Below, in pieces: positions 1-7,242 of a DNA stretch of 9,094 nt (position 1 is its first letter; every line of letters begins with the position of its first letter). The position numbers were made by a program, and so were the translations under genes. The notes under the pieces are model-generated. The model was not told where the DNA came from, did not search any database, and worked only from the letters and a program-made list of their open reading frames with translations. The stretch covers positions 1 to 9,094 of the forward strand of contig CALGGS010000155.1 in assembly GCA_937915735.1 (NCBI GenBank), given 5' to 3'. Source of the stretch: an uncultured Treponema sp. GTDB lineage: Bacteria; Spirochaetota; Spirochaetia; Treponematales; Treponemataceae.

Positions 1-72
1 GCCGACTGTCGGACTTGAACCAACCACCTACGCGTTACGAGTGCGTTGCTCTACCGGATGAGCTAAGTCGGC
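1..72 (-). tRNA. tRNA-Thr (anticodon CGT), lacking only the 3' end
   Basis: On the minus strand this folds into a full cloverleaf. The 7-bp acceptor stem GCCGACT/AGTCGGC is perfectly paired. A GCTC/GAGC D-stem and a GTTGG/CCGAC T-stem with loop TTCAAGT are present. The anticodon loop CTCGTAA gives anticodon CGT, which reads the ACG threonine codon. The anticodon stem has one A-C mismatch at its loop end. The discriminator base and any CCA end lie just outside the window. A promoter-like site lies about 40 bp upstream. No sign of an integrated element at this tRNA is visible within the window. Confidence 0.95.
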
Positions 73-113
73 ATTTATGGGCTGAAAATTTGACAGCCAT
101 TTTAATGGTCAAT

Positions 114-143
114 ATTATATCAAAAATTTTTAGTGTATGTAAA
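114..143 (-). promoter_or_regulatory. Probable sigma-70-type promoter for tRNA-Thr
   Basis: On the minus strand, TTTACA (138-143) is followed after 18 bp by a perfect TATAAT (114-119). A start near position 107 would give a leader of about 35 nt before the tRNA. That leader contains the small inverted repeats CCATT/AATGG and GGCTG/CAGCC, which could help 5' processing. The site lies downstream of the stop codon of the small membrane protein gene, so the tRNA probably has its own transcription start. This rests on motif matching only. Confidence 0.55.
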
Positions 144-155
144 TATAAAAACTGA

Positions 156-464
156 TTATTTTCTGGAATTTCCGTGGACTTTTTCTACTTCATCGAAGAA
201 TTTTGAGCCACCCCGTCCGTTTCCTCGTTTAGCTCCCAGAACCTTTGACTGGACTTCACCTGTCTTTTTCATTGATGTGGCGACTCCCTTTCCAGGAATT
301 GAAAGACGGTTGTAATTCATTTCATACATAACAGGATTATTTTCGCTGAAGTGAAAAATTTTGCTGGAAAGACCTAAAAATGTAAGAACTGCACCAATCA
401 CAAGAAGAATTGAAATGCTTTTTACAGTCTGAACGATTTTCTTTTCATCAATAGTAATTGTCAT
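156..464 (-). CDS. Small single-helix membrane protein, unknown function
   Basis: This 102-aa protein was not recognised as a member of any family. One clear hydrophobic helix spans about residues 15-33, preceded by a short polar N-terminus with several lysines. The remaining ~65 residues are polar and become basic and glycine-rich (GAKRGNGRGG around 77-86). There is no signal-peptidase site, so a membrane-anchored protein is likelier than a secreted one; orientation is uncertain. The start is well supported because AAGGGGG lies 5-6 nt upstream of the ATG. It sits 78 bp downstream of the threonine synthase gene on the same strand and may be co-transcribed with it, although a weak hairpin lies between them. 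The ribosome-binding site and helix argue for a real gene. Confidence 0.72.
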   Translation of the reverse strand: MTITIDEKKIVQTVKSISILLVIGAVLTFLGLSSKIFHFSENNPVMYEMNYNRLSIPGKGVATSMKKTGEVQSKVLGAKRGNGRGGSKFFDEVEKVHGNSRK

Positions 465-522
465 ATTATCCCCCTTTTCGCATTACGCGACCCTTTATTC
501 TCCCAAATATATTTTCGGATTC

Positions 523-541
523 TTTAAAGTGAGACTTTAAA
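523..541 (-). terminator. Weak hairpin just after the threonine synthase stop
   Basis: TTTAAAGT and ACTTTAAA form a perfect 8-bp stem with a 3-nt loop, directly downstream of the stop codon of the upstream minus-strand gene. The stem is AT-rich and no T-tract follows it on the minus strand, so it is at best a weak terminator or an mRNA 3'-end structure. Confidence 0.25.
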
Positions 542-542
542 A

Positions 543-1850
543 TTACAGTTCATCTGCCATACAAATCAGTACCTCTTCAGCACTGTTTACATACGGGCGG
601 CCTAAATCTGTGTGTCTTAAAGCCTCTGAAATACGCTCTGGCATTTCTGGGGCTTCCCCTAAAGTATGGCGGATATATTCAGATTTTAGGGCAGGATGGT
701 CACGCATAACGAGAACTACACTCGCATCATCCTCGGCTATCATATTCTTTCGTTCTAGAGCTGCGGCAAAAGCCCGGCTTGTCGATTTATCCGCATAAAC
801 ATTGTATTCCTTAAAGAGAATTCGGCATGCTTCATCTATCTGAGCATTTGAAACCTCTGACGGATAGATAAAATGCTTCATCATAAGGGAATCCGTGCTG
901 AAAATTTCTTCGAGTCGCTCAAGATTAGACGGGCTTGCGGGGTCTGCCTTCCGTCGATTCTTAAGATTTACGATTGAGTCCATAATCTCGCAGTTTCCGT
1001 TAAAATCAACCTTGATTTCGTCAGTCGTAGGGCAAATAAAACCGCTCAAAGGCAAGGAAAGTCTCCATGAATAAAGACCTGCAACAAGATTCGAGTAATT
1101 TCCGCACGGCATCGCATAAAAAATATCTCCGGAAACCTGAGTTTTAATCTTGCTGAAGGCATAGGGATAGAAAAAAACCTGGCTCATGAGCCGCCCAATG
1201 TTCGCCGTGTTAGCTACCGTCAGATTATGTCGCTCTACGATGCTGTGATTATCAAAAATCTCTCGTACAATGTCATGACAGGTATGCTCGCTTCCGTCAA
1301 CCTCAATTGGAAGAACATTTCCGCCGTTCCAGACAAAATCTTCTTCGCTTAAACCGCGCACAAAGCCTCTCGGATAAAGCAAAACCGCTTTTAAATGCTT
1401 TTTTCCACGAATAGCGCGGGCAAGGCTCGCTCCAAGCTCACCTACAGTCGCATCAAGAAAAACTGCCGTTTTGCCCTTCATAATAAGAATCGTTTCAAGA
1501 CAGTTTACAAGATAAGAAATTCCGAAGTCCTTATGACTTCCTGTTGGTGTATGATAAAGCTCCAGGGTAAAAAGATTATTTCCCAGCCGTCGAACCTTTG
1601 GCTCAAAAGGAAAAGCCTTCGTTGCAATAGTCTCACAAATAATCGGAGAAAATTCGTCGTTTATGCAAGCAGAAGTAAGGCTTCCTGCGATGCTCTGAAA
1701 CGTAGTTTTTTCGTCCGTGTATAAAAGCCATTTTCTTAAATCGGCAAAGTTTTTAGGTATATAAAGTCCTCCGTCCTCGCTCATACAATCGAGAACGGCT
1801 TTTTCGAAATTAACAGATTTTGAATTGTCTCGGGTTGATGTAAATTTCAT
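543..1850 (-). CDS. thrC: Divergent threonine synthase (PLP enzyme)
   Basis: Threonine synthase converts O-phosphohomoserine to threonine in the cytoplasm using pyridoxal phosphate. The 435-aa length fits the family, and its landmarks occur in order. These are an N-terminal FTSTRD then EDGGLYIP (about 3-32), TPTGSHKDFG (101-110) with the probable PLP lysine K107, and LYPRG (159-162 region). PCGNYSN (248-254) matches the PLP-phosphate loop normally close to PSGNFGN. DPASPSNLERLEEIF (303-317) matches the family's D-x-x-x-PSNxxR segment, and a late DHPAL matches the usual AHPA. The oddity is at 134-140, where ATVGELG replaces the near-universal ATSGDTG. The start is firm: TAGGAGGG lies about 4 nt upstream of the ATG. 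Family membership is sound. Full threonine synthase activity is less certain, and a paralogue with altered activity is possible. The next gene upstream ends 65 bp away. Confidence 0.85.
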   Translation of the reverse strand: MKFTSTRDNSKSVNFEKAVLDCMSEDGGLYIPKNFADLRKWLLYTDEKTTFQSIAGSLTSACINDEFSPIICETIATKAFPFEPKVRRLGNNLFTLELYHTPTGSHKDFGISYLVNCLETILIMKGKTAVFLDATVGELGASLARAIRGKKHLKAVLLYPRGFVRGLSEEDFVWNGGNVLPIEVDGSEHTCHDIVREIFDNHSIVERHNLTVANTANIGRLMSQVFFYPYAFSKIKTQVSGDIFYAMPCGNYSNLVAGLYSWRLSLPLSGFICPTTDEIKVDFNGNCEIMDSIVNLKNRRKADPASPSNLERLEEIFSTDSLMMKHFIYPSEVSNAQIDEACRILFKEYNVYADKSTSRAFAAALERKNMIAEDDASVVLVMRDHPALKSEYIRHTLGEAPEMPERISEALRHTDLGRPYVNSAEEVLICMADEL

Positions 1851-1860
1851 TTTCCCTCCT

Positions 1861-1914
1861 AGATTTCTCGAAACTCTTCACTCCCCCTCAGAGCAAGCGC
1901 GGCTCGAAATGACA
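1861..1914. repeat. REP-like interspersed intergenic element
   Basis: Filling almost the whole gap between two minus-strand genes, this segment begins AGATTTCTCGA and ends CTCGAAATGACAA. On the minus strand that reads TTGTCATTTCGAG ... TCGAGAAATCT, the typical boundaries of a short palindromic intergenic repeat seen in many bacterial genomes. The ends form an imperfect inverted repeat (TTTCGAG against CGAGAAA), and an internal GAGC/GCTC stem with a 7-nt loop is present at 1891-1905. It is richer in GC than the spacers near it. Only one copy is in the window, so the assignment rests on resemblance. Confidence 0.45.
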
Positions 1915-1915
1915 A

Positions 1916-3460
1916 TTATTTCAGCTGAACCTTTGCGAAAATATTCGCAGAATTTATGAACTGAAAAATATCCGGCATTTTTTTATAAAAAGTGCGTTTC
2001 GCGTAAAACTCATCGCCAAGGCCCATTCTGATAGTTTTTGAAAGAGGAATTTCAAAGCTGGCATTGGCCACTCCAATCCATTCCCAGCCACTGCTCGAAC
2101 CAGGAGCATCATCCTGCAGCTGAGAGTAGTAATCATACATTCCATAGCCACGGAAATTAAAATTAAAGCTGGAGCCTTTTTCGGTTATATATCTGATTTT
2201 TAAAATCGCCATTGGTCCTGTCGCCATATTATAGTTTCTGGCCGTTCCGCTGAAATCTTCGATAAAGCCAAGCTTTCGGTGATAGTAATAGTAGTCAGTC
2301 GTTCCCATTGCGTTCCAGGCACCGTGAAGCTGCCATTCAAGTTTTGAATCTTCAAAACGAAGTCGCTGTTTTATTGCCAGCCCTGGACCTAAAGCTGAAA
2401 GCTCATAAAACTGATGCCAGTCAAATTCGTATTCCATTACAAAGCCTAAGGTTGTATCGGTATTTTCAGAAAGCTGCGGAGCACGGGCAAACAACATTCC
2501 GTCACTCATAATCTTAATTCTGTACATTAATTTTTCGTCGAGAGACTCGTAGTTGCATTTTGAGCCTTCCCCACTGCCCTTTCCAGCGCTTCCTTCGATT
2601 TCCAGCTCAAACTGCGAGTATGGGTCATTTGAATCGTGTCCGTAAGGGTCGTTATAAACCACAAAGATTGAAGCATCAAAAAAAGCTGGGAAAATTTCGC
2701 TCTGCGCGTAAGAATAATCTGAATTATTTATTGCATTCGTGTAAGTGCGTGCGCTTCCGATTCCGAATTTAAGGCTAAGCTCGTGAATATTTCTGTGAGT
2801 TCCCTGAGGATGCTGCCTAAGCCACAAGTCTGTCCACAATCTTGAAGGATTTATGAGATGACTGAACAGCATGGAAACCTCGTCGGCATTGAGCGAGAGC
2901 CTGTAAAGCATTTCGCCCATAGAAAAGGAGCCTACAGTAGTGTAGAACATATCGTTTATGGAAGGAGCGTTCGTCTCGCAAAAAAATTCCCAAATGTAAG
3001 AGCCAAGAAAAGTAACTCCGAAGGATTCAATCTTATTCAGATTTGAATTTCTTGCCATTTGATAATAGATTCCGCCCTGATATGGATGAAGGACAAAATT
3101 CGTCCAGTACCAGTCACGGTCATATTCCAGTTTTCGTTTCCAGAAGCAGCTCCACTCGTCCTCCCAGCCAGTCTGTGCCCAGCCAGAGCCTAAAACCCAG
3201 CGATTGTAAGAAGAAAGTCCGAGATTAAAGAACAACATTCCGCCAAGAGCAACAAAAGGATGCTTTTTTCCGTCATTCTCGTGAAACCAGCCGCCTTCGT
3301 TTAAGTCGGAAGAAAGATTTTCAGATGAAAAAGTGATTTCAGAATTATTGGAGTTGTCACTTGAATCAGAATCAGAAGATAAAGAATTTTCTGTCTGTGC
3401 AAAAATAAGTGAATTTGAGAGAAAAATCACAAGTAAAAAAAATGTCAGTTTTTCCTTCAT
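1916..3460 (-). CDS. DUF3943-type secreted/outer-membrane protein
   Basis: The function is unknown. From the ATG at 3460 the product is 514 aa, opening with a textbook signal peptide of about 21 residues (MKEKL, a long hydrophobic core, then IFA before QTEN). A low-complexity Ser/Asp/Asn/Glu linker covers about 25-53. The conserved DUF3943-like region follows, with FVLHPYQGG (about 122-130), GSYIWEFFCE (153-162), PSINDMFYTTVG (166-177) and GEMLYRLSL (182-190). The C-terminal half alternates aromatic and polar residues, as outer-membrane beta-barrels do. A TTG at 3497-3499 would add 13 residues and has AGAAG 4 nt upstream. I prefer the ATG because it begins the signal peptide cleanly, but it lacks a clear Shine-Dalgarno. 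The sulfhydrylase gene ends 78 bp upstream on the same strand, so the two may share a transcript without a clear functional link. Confidence 0.8.
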   Translation of the reverse strand: MKEKLTFFLLVIFLSNSLIFAQTENSLSSDSDSSDNSNNSEITFSSENLSSDLNEGGWFHENDGKKHPFVALGGMLFFNLGLSSYNRWVLGSGWAQTGWEDEWSCFWKRKLEYDRDWYWTNFVLHPYQGGIYYQMARNSNLNKIESFGVTFLGSYIWEFFCETNAPSINDMFYTTVGSFSMGEMLYRLSLNADEVSMLFSHLINPSRLWTDLWLRQHPQGTHRNIHELSLKFGIGSARTYTNAINNSDYSYAQSEIFPAFFDASIFVVYNDPYGHDSNDPYSQFELEIEGSAGKGSGEGSKCNYESLDEKLMYRIKIMSDGMLFARAPQLSENTDTTLGFVMEYEFDWHQFYELSALGPGLAIKQRLRFEDSKLEWQLHGAWNAMGTTDYYYYHRKLGFIEDFSGTARNYNMATGPMAILKIRYITEKGSSFNFNFRGYGMYDYYSQLQDDAPGSSSGWEWIGVANASFEIPLSKTIRMGLGDEFYAKRTFYKKMPDIFQFINSANIFAKVQLK

Positions 3461-3538
3461 AATGAAAAATATTTTTGCAGAAAACGATAAAAAATTCAAT
3501 AATCTTCTAATTTTATGCCTTAAAAAGCAAGGATTTCA

Positions 3539-4813
3539 TTAAATTGCTTCAAGGGCCTGCTTTAAATCCGCGATAATGTCTTCCGTAGCTTCGATTCCGC
3601 AAGAAAAGCGAACCATATCAGGCCCGACTCCGCAGGCGACAAGCTCCTCATCGGTAAGCTGGCGGTGTGTGGCTGAAGCCGGATGAAGGACGCAGGTGCG
3701 GGCATCAGCAACATGGGTCGCAATCATAGCAAGCTTTAGGTGCTTCATAAATTTTTCTGCGGCTTTTCTTCCGCCTTTAACACCGAAACTTACAACGCCG
3801 CAAGTTCCATTTGGCATATATTTCTGAGCCAGGTCGTGGTATTTGTTGCTTTTAAGTCCAGGGTAATTTACCCAAGCGACATTTTTGTGAGACTCAAGGA
3901 ATTCAGCCACGGCCTGACCGTTTGCGCAGTGCTGCTTCATTCTGACTGGCAAAGATTCAAGTCCAAGATTGAGCATATAAGCGTTCATTGGGGAAGGAAT
4001 TGAGCCGAAATCCCGCATAAGCTGGGCGGTACATTTTGTAATGAAGGCCCCTTCCTTGCCGAATTTTGTGGCGTAGGTGATTCCGTGGTAGCTTTCGTCA
4101 GGAGTGCAGAGGCCAGGGAATTTTTCGGCATGAGCCATCCAGTCGAATTTGCCGGAGTCAACGATACAGCCTCCGACCGTGGCATCGTGACCGTCCATAT
4201 ATTTTGTAGTTGAGTGGGTTACGATGTCGGCTCCCCATTCAAAGGGACGGCAGTTAATCGGCGTGGCGAAAGTGTTGTCAACGATGAGGGGAACGCCGTT
4301 TTTGTGGGCGATTTTTGCCCATCGCTCAATGTCAAAGACCGTGAGTGCCGGATTTGCGATTGTCTCGCCAAAGACAGCCTTTGTGTTGGGCTTGAAAGCC
4401 GCCTGAATTTCTTCATCACTTGCGTCCGGGGAAATGAAAGTAAAATCAACTCCCATTTTTCGCATTGTAACATTGAAAAGATTGAAAGTTCCGCCGTAAA
4501 TTGAGCTGGAAGCGACGATGTGGTCTCCGTTAGAAGCAATGTTGAAAGCAGCGAAGAAGTTTGCCGCCTGACCGCTGGAAGTGAGCATAGCCGCGCTTCC
4601 CCCTTCAAGGGCGCAGATTTTTGCGGCAACCATATCGTTGGTGGGATTCTGCAAGCGGGTGTAGAAATATCCAGAAGCCTCAAGGTCAAAGAGCTTGCCC
4701 ATATCTTCGGAAGTGTCATATTTGAATGTCGTAGACTGAATGATTGGAATCATTCGAGATTCCCCGTTTTTTGGCGTGTAGCCGGCATGAATACATTTTG
4801 TTGCGTTTTCCAT
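3539..4813 (-). CDS. metY: O-acetylhomoserine sulfhydrylase (aminocarboxypropyltransferase)
   Basis: This Cys/Met-metabolism PLP enzyme of fold type I (424 aa, usual length) probably makes homocysteine from O-acetylhomoserine and sulfide in the cytoplasm. Visible landmarks are IPIIQSTTF (22-30), YTRLQNPT (51-58, with the tyrosine and arginine that contact PLP phosphate from the neighbouring subunit), LTSSGQAA (77-84), SIYGGT (104-109), VDNTFATP (178-185) and HSTTKYMDGHDATVGG (200-215) with PLP lysine K204. GGCIVDSGKFDW resembles MetY rather than gamma-lyase or cystathionine synthase members. MetY, MetZ and methionine gamma-lyase are hard to tell apart by eye, so substrate choice is an inference. 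The start is supported by AGAGG 5 nt upstream of the ATG. The gene diverges from glnN across a 121-bp gap. No SAM-responsive leader fits in that gap. Confidence 0.88.
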   Translation of the reverse strand: MENATKCIHAGYTPKNGESRMIPIIQSTTFKYDTSEDMGKLFDLEASGYFYTRLQNPTNDMVAAKICALEGGSAAMLTSSGQAANFFAAFNIASNGDHIVASSSIYGGTFNLFNVTMRKMGVDFTFISPDASDEEIQAAFKPNTKAVFGETIANPALTVFDIERWAKIAHKNGVPLIVDNTFATPINCRPFEWGADIVTHSTTKYMDGHDATVGGCIVDSGKFDWMAHAEKFPGLCTPDESYHGITYATKFGKEGAFITKCTAQLMRDFGSIPSPMNAYMLNLGLESLPVRMKQHCANGQAVAEFLESHKNVAWVNYPGLKSNKYHDLAQKYMPNGTCGVVSFGVKGGRKAAEKFMKHLKLAMIATHVADARTCVLHPASATHRQLTDEELVACGVGPDMVRFSCGIEATEDIIADLKQALEAI

Positions 4814-4934
4814 TTTTTCCTCTGTATGAACATCTTACGAAAAAAACAGATTTTATGCTATCAAAAAACAAACAAGTATATCACTTCTATTTTCTTCTCA
4901 TTTTTGATATTATTTTTGGCACTAGGAGTAAAAA
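4814..4934. promoter_or_regulatory. Divergent intergenic region between metY and glnN
   Basis: This 121-bp AT-rich gap must carry start signals for both genes. For glnN, a TATTAT at 4908-4913 could be a -10 box, but no good -35 lies at the expected distance. On the minus strand, TAAAAT following a TTGTTT/TTGATA-rich stretch is a possible but poorly spaced promoter for metY. AGGAG at 4923-4927 is the glnN ribosome-binding site. No convincing operator palindrome or riboswitch fold was seen. Shared control of sulfur and nitrogen assimilation from here is possible but not shown. Confidence 0.4.
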
Positions 4935-7019
4935 ATGACCGTACCTGAACTTTTTGGAAGCATGGTTTTTAATGATGATGTAATGCGTTCTCGCTTACCT
5001 AAAGACACTTACAAATCACTTAAAAAGACGATTAGCGAAGGCTCACCTCTTGAGCTTGATGTTGCAAATGTCGTTGCGAACGCAATGAAGGACTGGGCCA
5101 TTGAAAAAGGCGCGACTCATTTTACTCACTGGTTCCAGCCGCTCACAGGCGTTACAGCCGAAAAGCACGATTCTTTTATCTCGCCGAGTGGTTCTGGTGT
5201 AATTATGGAATTTTCCGGAAAGGAGCTTGTTAAGGGCGAAGTAGACGGCTCATCTTTTCCAAACGGCGGAATCAGAGCAACCTTTGAAGCCCGCGGCTAC
5301 ACTGCCTGGGACCCCACATCTTATGCCTTCATAAAAGACGGCTCTCTTTACATCCCAACCGCTTTCTGCTCATACACAGGCGAATCGCTGGACAAAAAAA
5401 CGCCTCTCTTGCGTTCAATGGAAGCCTTGAACAAGCAGGCGCTTCGCATTCTCCGTCTTTTCGGAAATACGAGTGCAAAGCGAGTCATTACGACTGTCGG
5501 TCCGGAACAGGAATATTTTTTAATCGACAAAAAACTTTGGGAGCAGCGAAAAGACTTAATTTTCACGGGAAGAACTCTTTTTGGCTCAATGCCTCCAAAA
5601 GGTCAGGAAATGGACGACCACTACTATGGCTCAATCAAGCCTAGAATCGCTGAGTTTATGGCAGATTTGGATAACGAGCTTTGGAAGCTGGGAATTTTGA
5701 GCAAGACCAAGCACAACGAGGTCGCTCCCGCCCAGCACGAAATGGCTCCGATTTTCACCACGACGAACTTAAGCGCTGACCAGAACCAGCTCACTATGCG
5801 CCTTATGAAAGAAGTCGCCCTAAAGCACGGGCTATACTGCTTGCTTGCAGAAAAACCTTTTGCCGGCGTAAACGGAAGCGGAAAGCACAACAACTGGTCA
5901 ATGAGCACCGACGACGGCTTCAATCTTCTTGAGCCTGGCGAAACTCCGCGGGAAAATGCCCAGTTCCTTCTTATGCTCACGGCTGTAATTCAGGCCGTTG
6001 ACAAACATCAGGATTTGCTCCGTGACAGCGTTGCTTCTGCCGGAAACGATCACCGCCTGGGTGCGAATGAAGCGCCCCCTGCGATTATCTCAATGTTCAT
6101 CGGCGATGAATTGCAGGCCGTTCTTGACTCAATCGAAAACGGCTCTCCTTACAGTCAGAAAACTCACGAAAAAATGCAGATTGGCGTTTCTGTTCTTCCT
6201 GCGATTCCAAAAGACACCACCGACCGAAACAGAACTTCACCCTTTGCCTTCACGGGAAACAAATTTGAATTCCGCTCGCTGGGTTCATCTCTCTCAATTT
6301 CCGGCCCAAATGTGGTTCTCAACACGATTGTCGCCGAAGCATTGGACGAATTTGCTTCTCGCCTCGAAAATTCTTCAGATTTTAACTCAAGCCTGCAGAA
6401 TTTAATCAAAGAAAAAATCATTGAACACAAAAAAATCATCTTCAACGGAAACGGCTATGATGACGAATGGGTTCGGGAGGCGGAAAAACGAGGGCTTTTA
6501 AATCTTAAAACGCTTCCTGACGCAATGGAACGATATCTTGATTCTCAGAATATCGAGATGTTCCAGAAATACGGTGTTTACACAGAAAGCGAGATGAAGA
6601 GCCACCACGAGGTTAAGCTCGAAAAATACTCAAAGGTTCTAAACATCGAAGTGAACACAATGCTCGACATGATTTACAAGGACATTTTGCCGGCAAGCTA
6701 CGCTTACATGAGCGATGTGGCAGAAAGTGCCTCTAAGGTGATGGCGGTAATTCCAAGCGCAAAATGCAGCGCACAGACCAACGCCCTCAAAAAAATCACC
6801 GCGCTGGCCGACAAGCTGGACGAAAATGCTCAAAAACTGGAGAAAATTCACAACGATGCCTGTACTATCGTCGATGTGCCAAAGCAGGCGCGATTCTATG
6901 TGGACAAAGTGATTCCGCAAATGGAAGCAACCCGAAAAATCGCAGACGCAATCGAGCCGATTCTGGGCGAAAAATACAAGCCGTATCCGTCATATTCAGA
7001 CCTGCTGTTCCGTGTATAA
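4935..7019 (+). CDS. glnN: Glutamine synthetase type III
   Basis: The enzyme makes glutamine from glutamate, ammonium and ATP in the cytoplasm and is a main route of ammonium assimilation. The 694-aa length is typical of type III enzymes and far longer than GlnA (about 470 aa). The type III N-terminus is clear: NVVANAMKDWAIEKGATHFTHWFQPLTG runs through 45-72. The catalytic core then shows VGPEQEYFLID (188-198), KHNEVAPAQHEMAPIF (259-274), EKPFAGVNGSGKHNNWS (306-322, the ATP/glutamate-binding segment), HRLGANEAPPAI (373-384) and NRTSPFAFTGNKFEFR (432-447). A long helical C-terminus follows. The reading frame is intact. The ATG is preceded by AGGAG with 7 nt spacing. It is transcribed away from metY, and no strong terminator was found after its stop. 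No glnB or amt gene lies beside it in this window. Confidence 0.97.
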   Translation: MTVPELFGSMVFNDDVMRSRLPKDTYKSLKKTISEGSPLELDVANVVANAMKDWAIEKGATHFTHWFQPLTGVTAEKHDSFISPSGSGVIMEFSGKELVKGEVDGSSFPNGGIRATFEARGYTAWDPTSYAFIKDGSLYIPTAFCSYTGESLDKKTPLLRSMEALNKQALRILRLFGNTSAKRVITTVGPEQEYFLIDKKLWEQRKDLIFTGRTLFGSMPPKGQEMDDHYYGSIKPRIAEFMADLDNELWKLGILSKTKHNEVAPAQHEMAPIFTTTNLSADQNQLTMRLMKEVALKHGLYCLLAEKPFAGVNGSGKHNNWSMSTDDGFNLLEPGETPRENAQFLLMLTAVIQAVDKHQDLLRDSVASAGNDHRLGANEAPPAIISMFIGDELQAVLDSIENGSPYSQKTHEKMQIGVSVLPAIPKDTTDRNRTSPFAFTGNKFEFRSLGSSLSISGPNVVLNTIVAEALDEFASRLENSSDFNSSLQNLIKEKIIEHKKIIFNGNGYDDEWVREAEKRGLLNLKTLPDAMERYLDSQNIEMFQKYGVYTESEMKSHHEVKLEKYSKVLNIEVNTMLDMIYKDILPASYAYMSDVAESASKVMAVIPSAKCSAQTNALKKITALADKLDENAQKLEKIHNDACTIVDVPKQARFYVDKVIPQMEATRKIADAIEPILGEKYKPYPSYSDLLFRV

Positions 7020-7242
7020 GATTTTGCAGAAAACAGTAAAAAAGGCCATGCCCGCTGTCGGAATCATAAAGAACACCAACAGCGCGGTAAGCCCGCTTGA
7101 CAGAAAGTGATGCTATAAGAGTTTTACGGCTGATATGTAGAAATATTGTTAGGCGGACGGCACACTGGGACACTTGCTGTTAATAAGTTAAATCCTCCAG
7201 CATTTTTCTCAAAATAATTATAAAATTTTAAGGAGAAATTTT
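7020..7242. other. Intergenic spacer, possibly with a decayed coding remnant
   Basis: This 223-bp gap separates glnN from the next plus-strand gene and contains the point where composition turns AT-rich. Its first ~95 bases remain GC-balanced. On the minus strand one frame between a TAG (7113-7115) and a TGA (6996-6998, inside the glnN 3' end) reads as a hydrophobic, protein-like string, including SSGLTALLVFFMIPTAGMAF. It has no usable start or ribosome-binding site and could be chance or the tail of a lost membrane-protein gene. An imperfect repeat (CCGCTGT near 7072, ACAGCGCGG near 7080) is too weak to call a terminator. The Shine-Dalgarno AGGAG of the next gene is at 7231-7235. No convincing promoter was recognised. 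Confidence 0.3.

Noticed and set aside
1..155. tRNA-Thr as the attachment site of an integrated element.
   Set aside because: No integrase gene and no duplicated tRNA 3' end are in the window, and the tRNA 3' end lies at the window edge.
4219..4719. A 166-codon open frame on the minus strand inside metY, and a 142-codon plus-strand frame at 4520-4948.
   Set aside because: Both overlap the strongly supported metY gene in other frames, have Ser/Arg/Leu-rich or patternless translations and lack ribosome-binding sites.
4814..4934. A SAM riboswitch or T-box upstream of metY.
   Set aside because: The gap is only 121 bp and shared with glnN; no conserved helices or terminator/antiterminator pair could be seen.
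5624..6445. Open frames of 93-135 codons on both strands inside glnN.
   Set aside because: They are shadows of the intact, highly conserved glnN frame and show no family resemblance.
6865..7173. A 102-codon minus-strand frame overlapping the end of glnN and the spacer.
   Set aside because: The translation has no recognisable pattern and no Shine-Dalgarno. A different frame of the same strand is the more protein-like one and is reported as a possible remnant.
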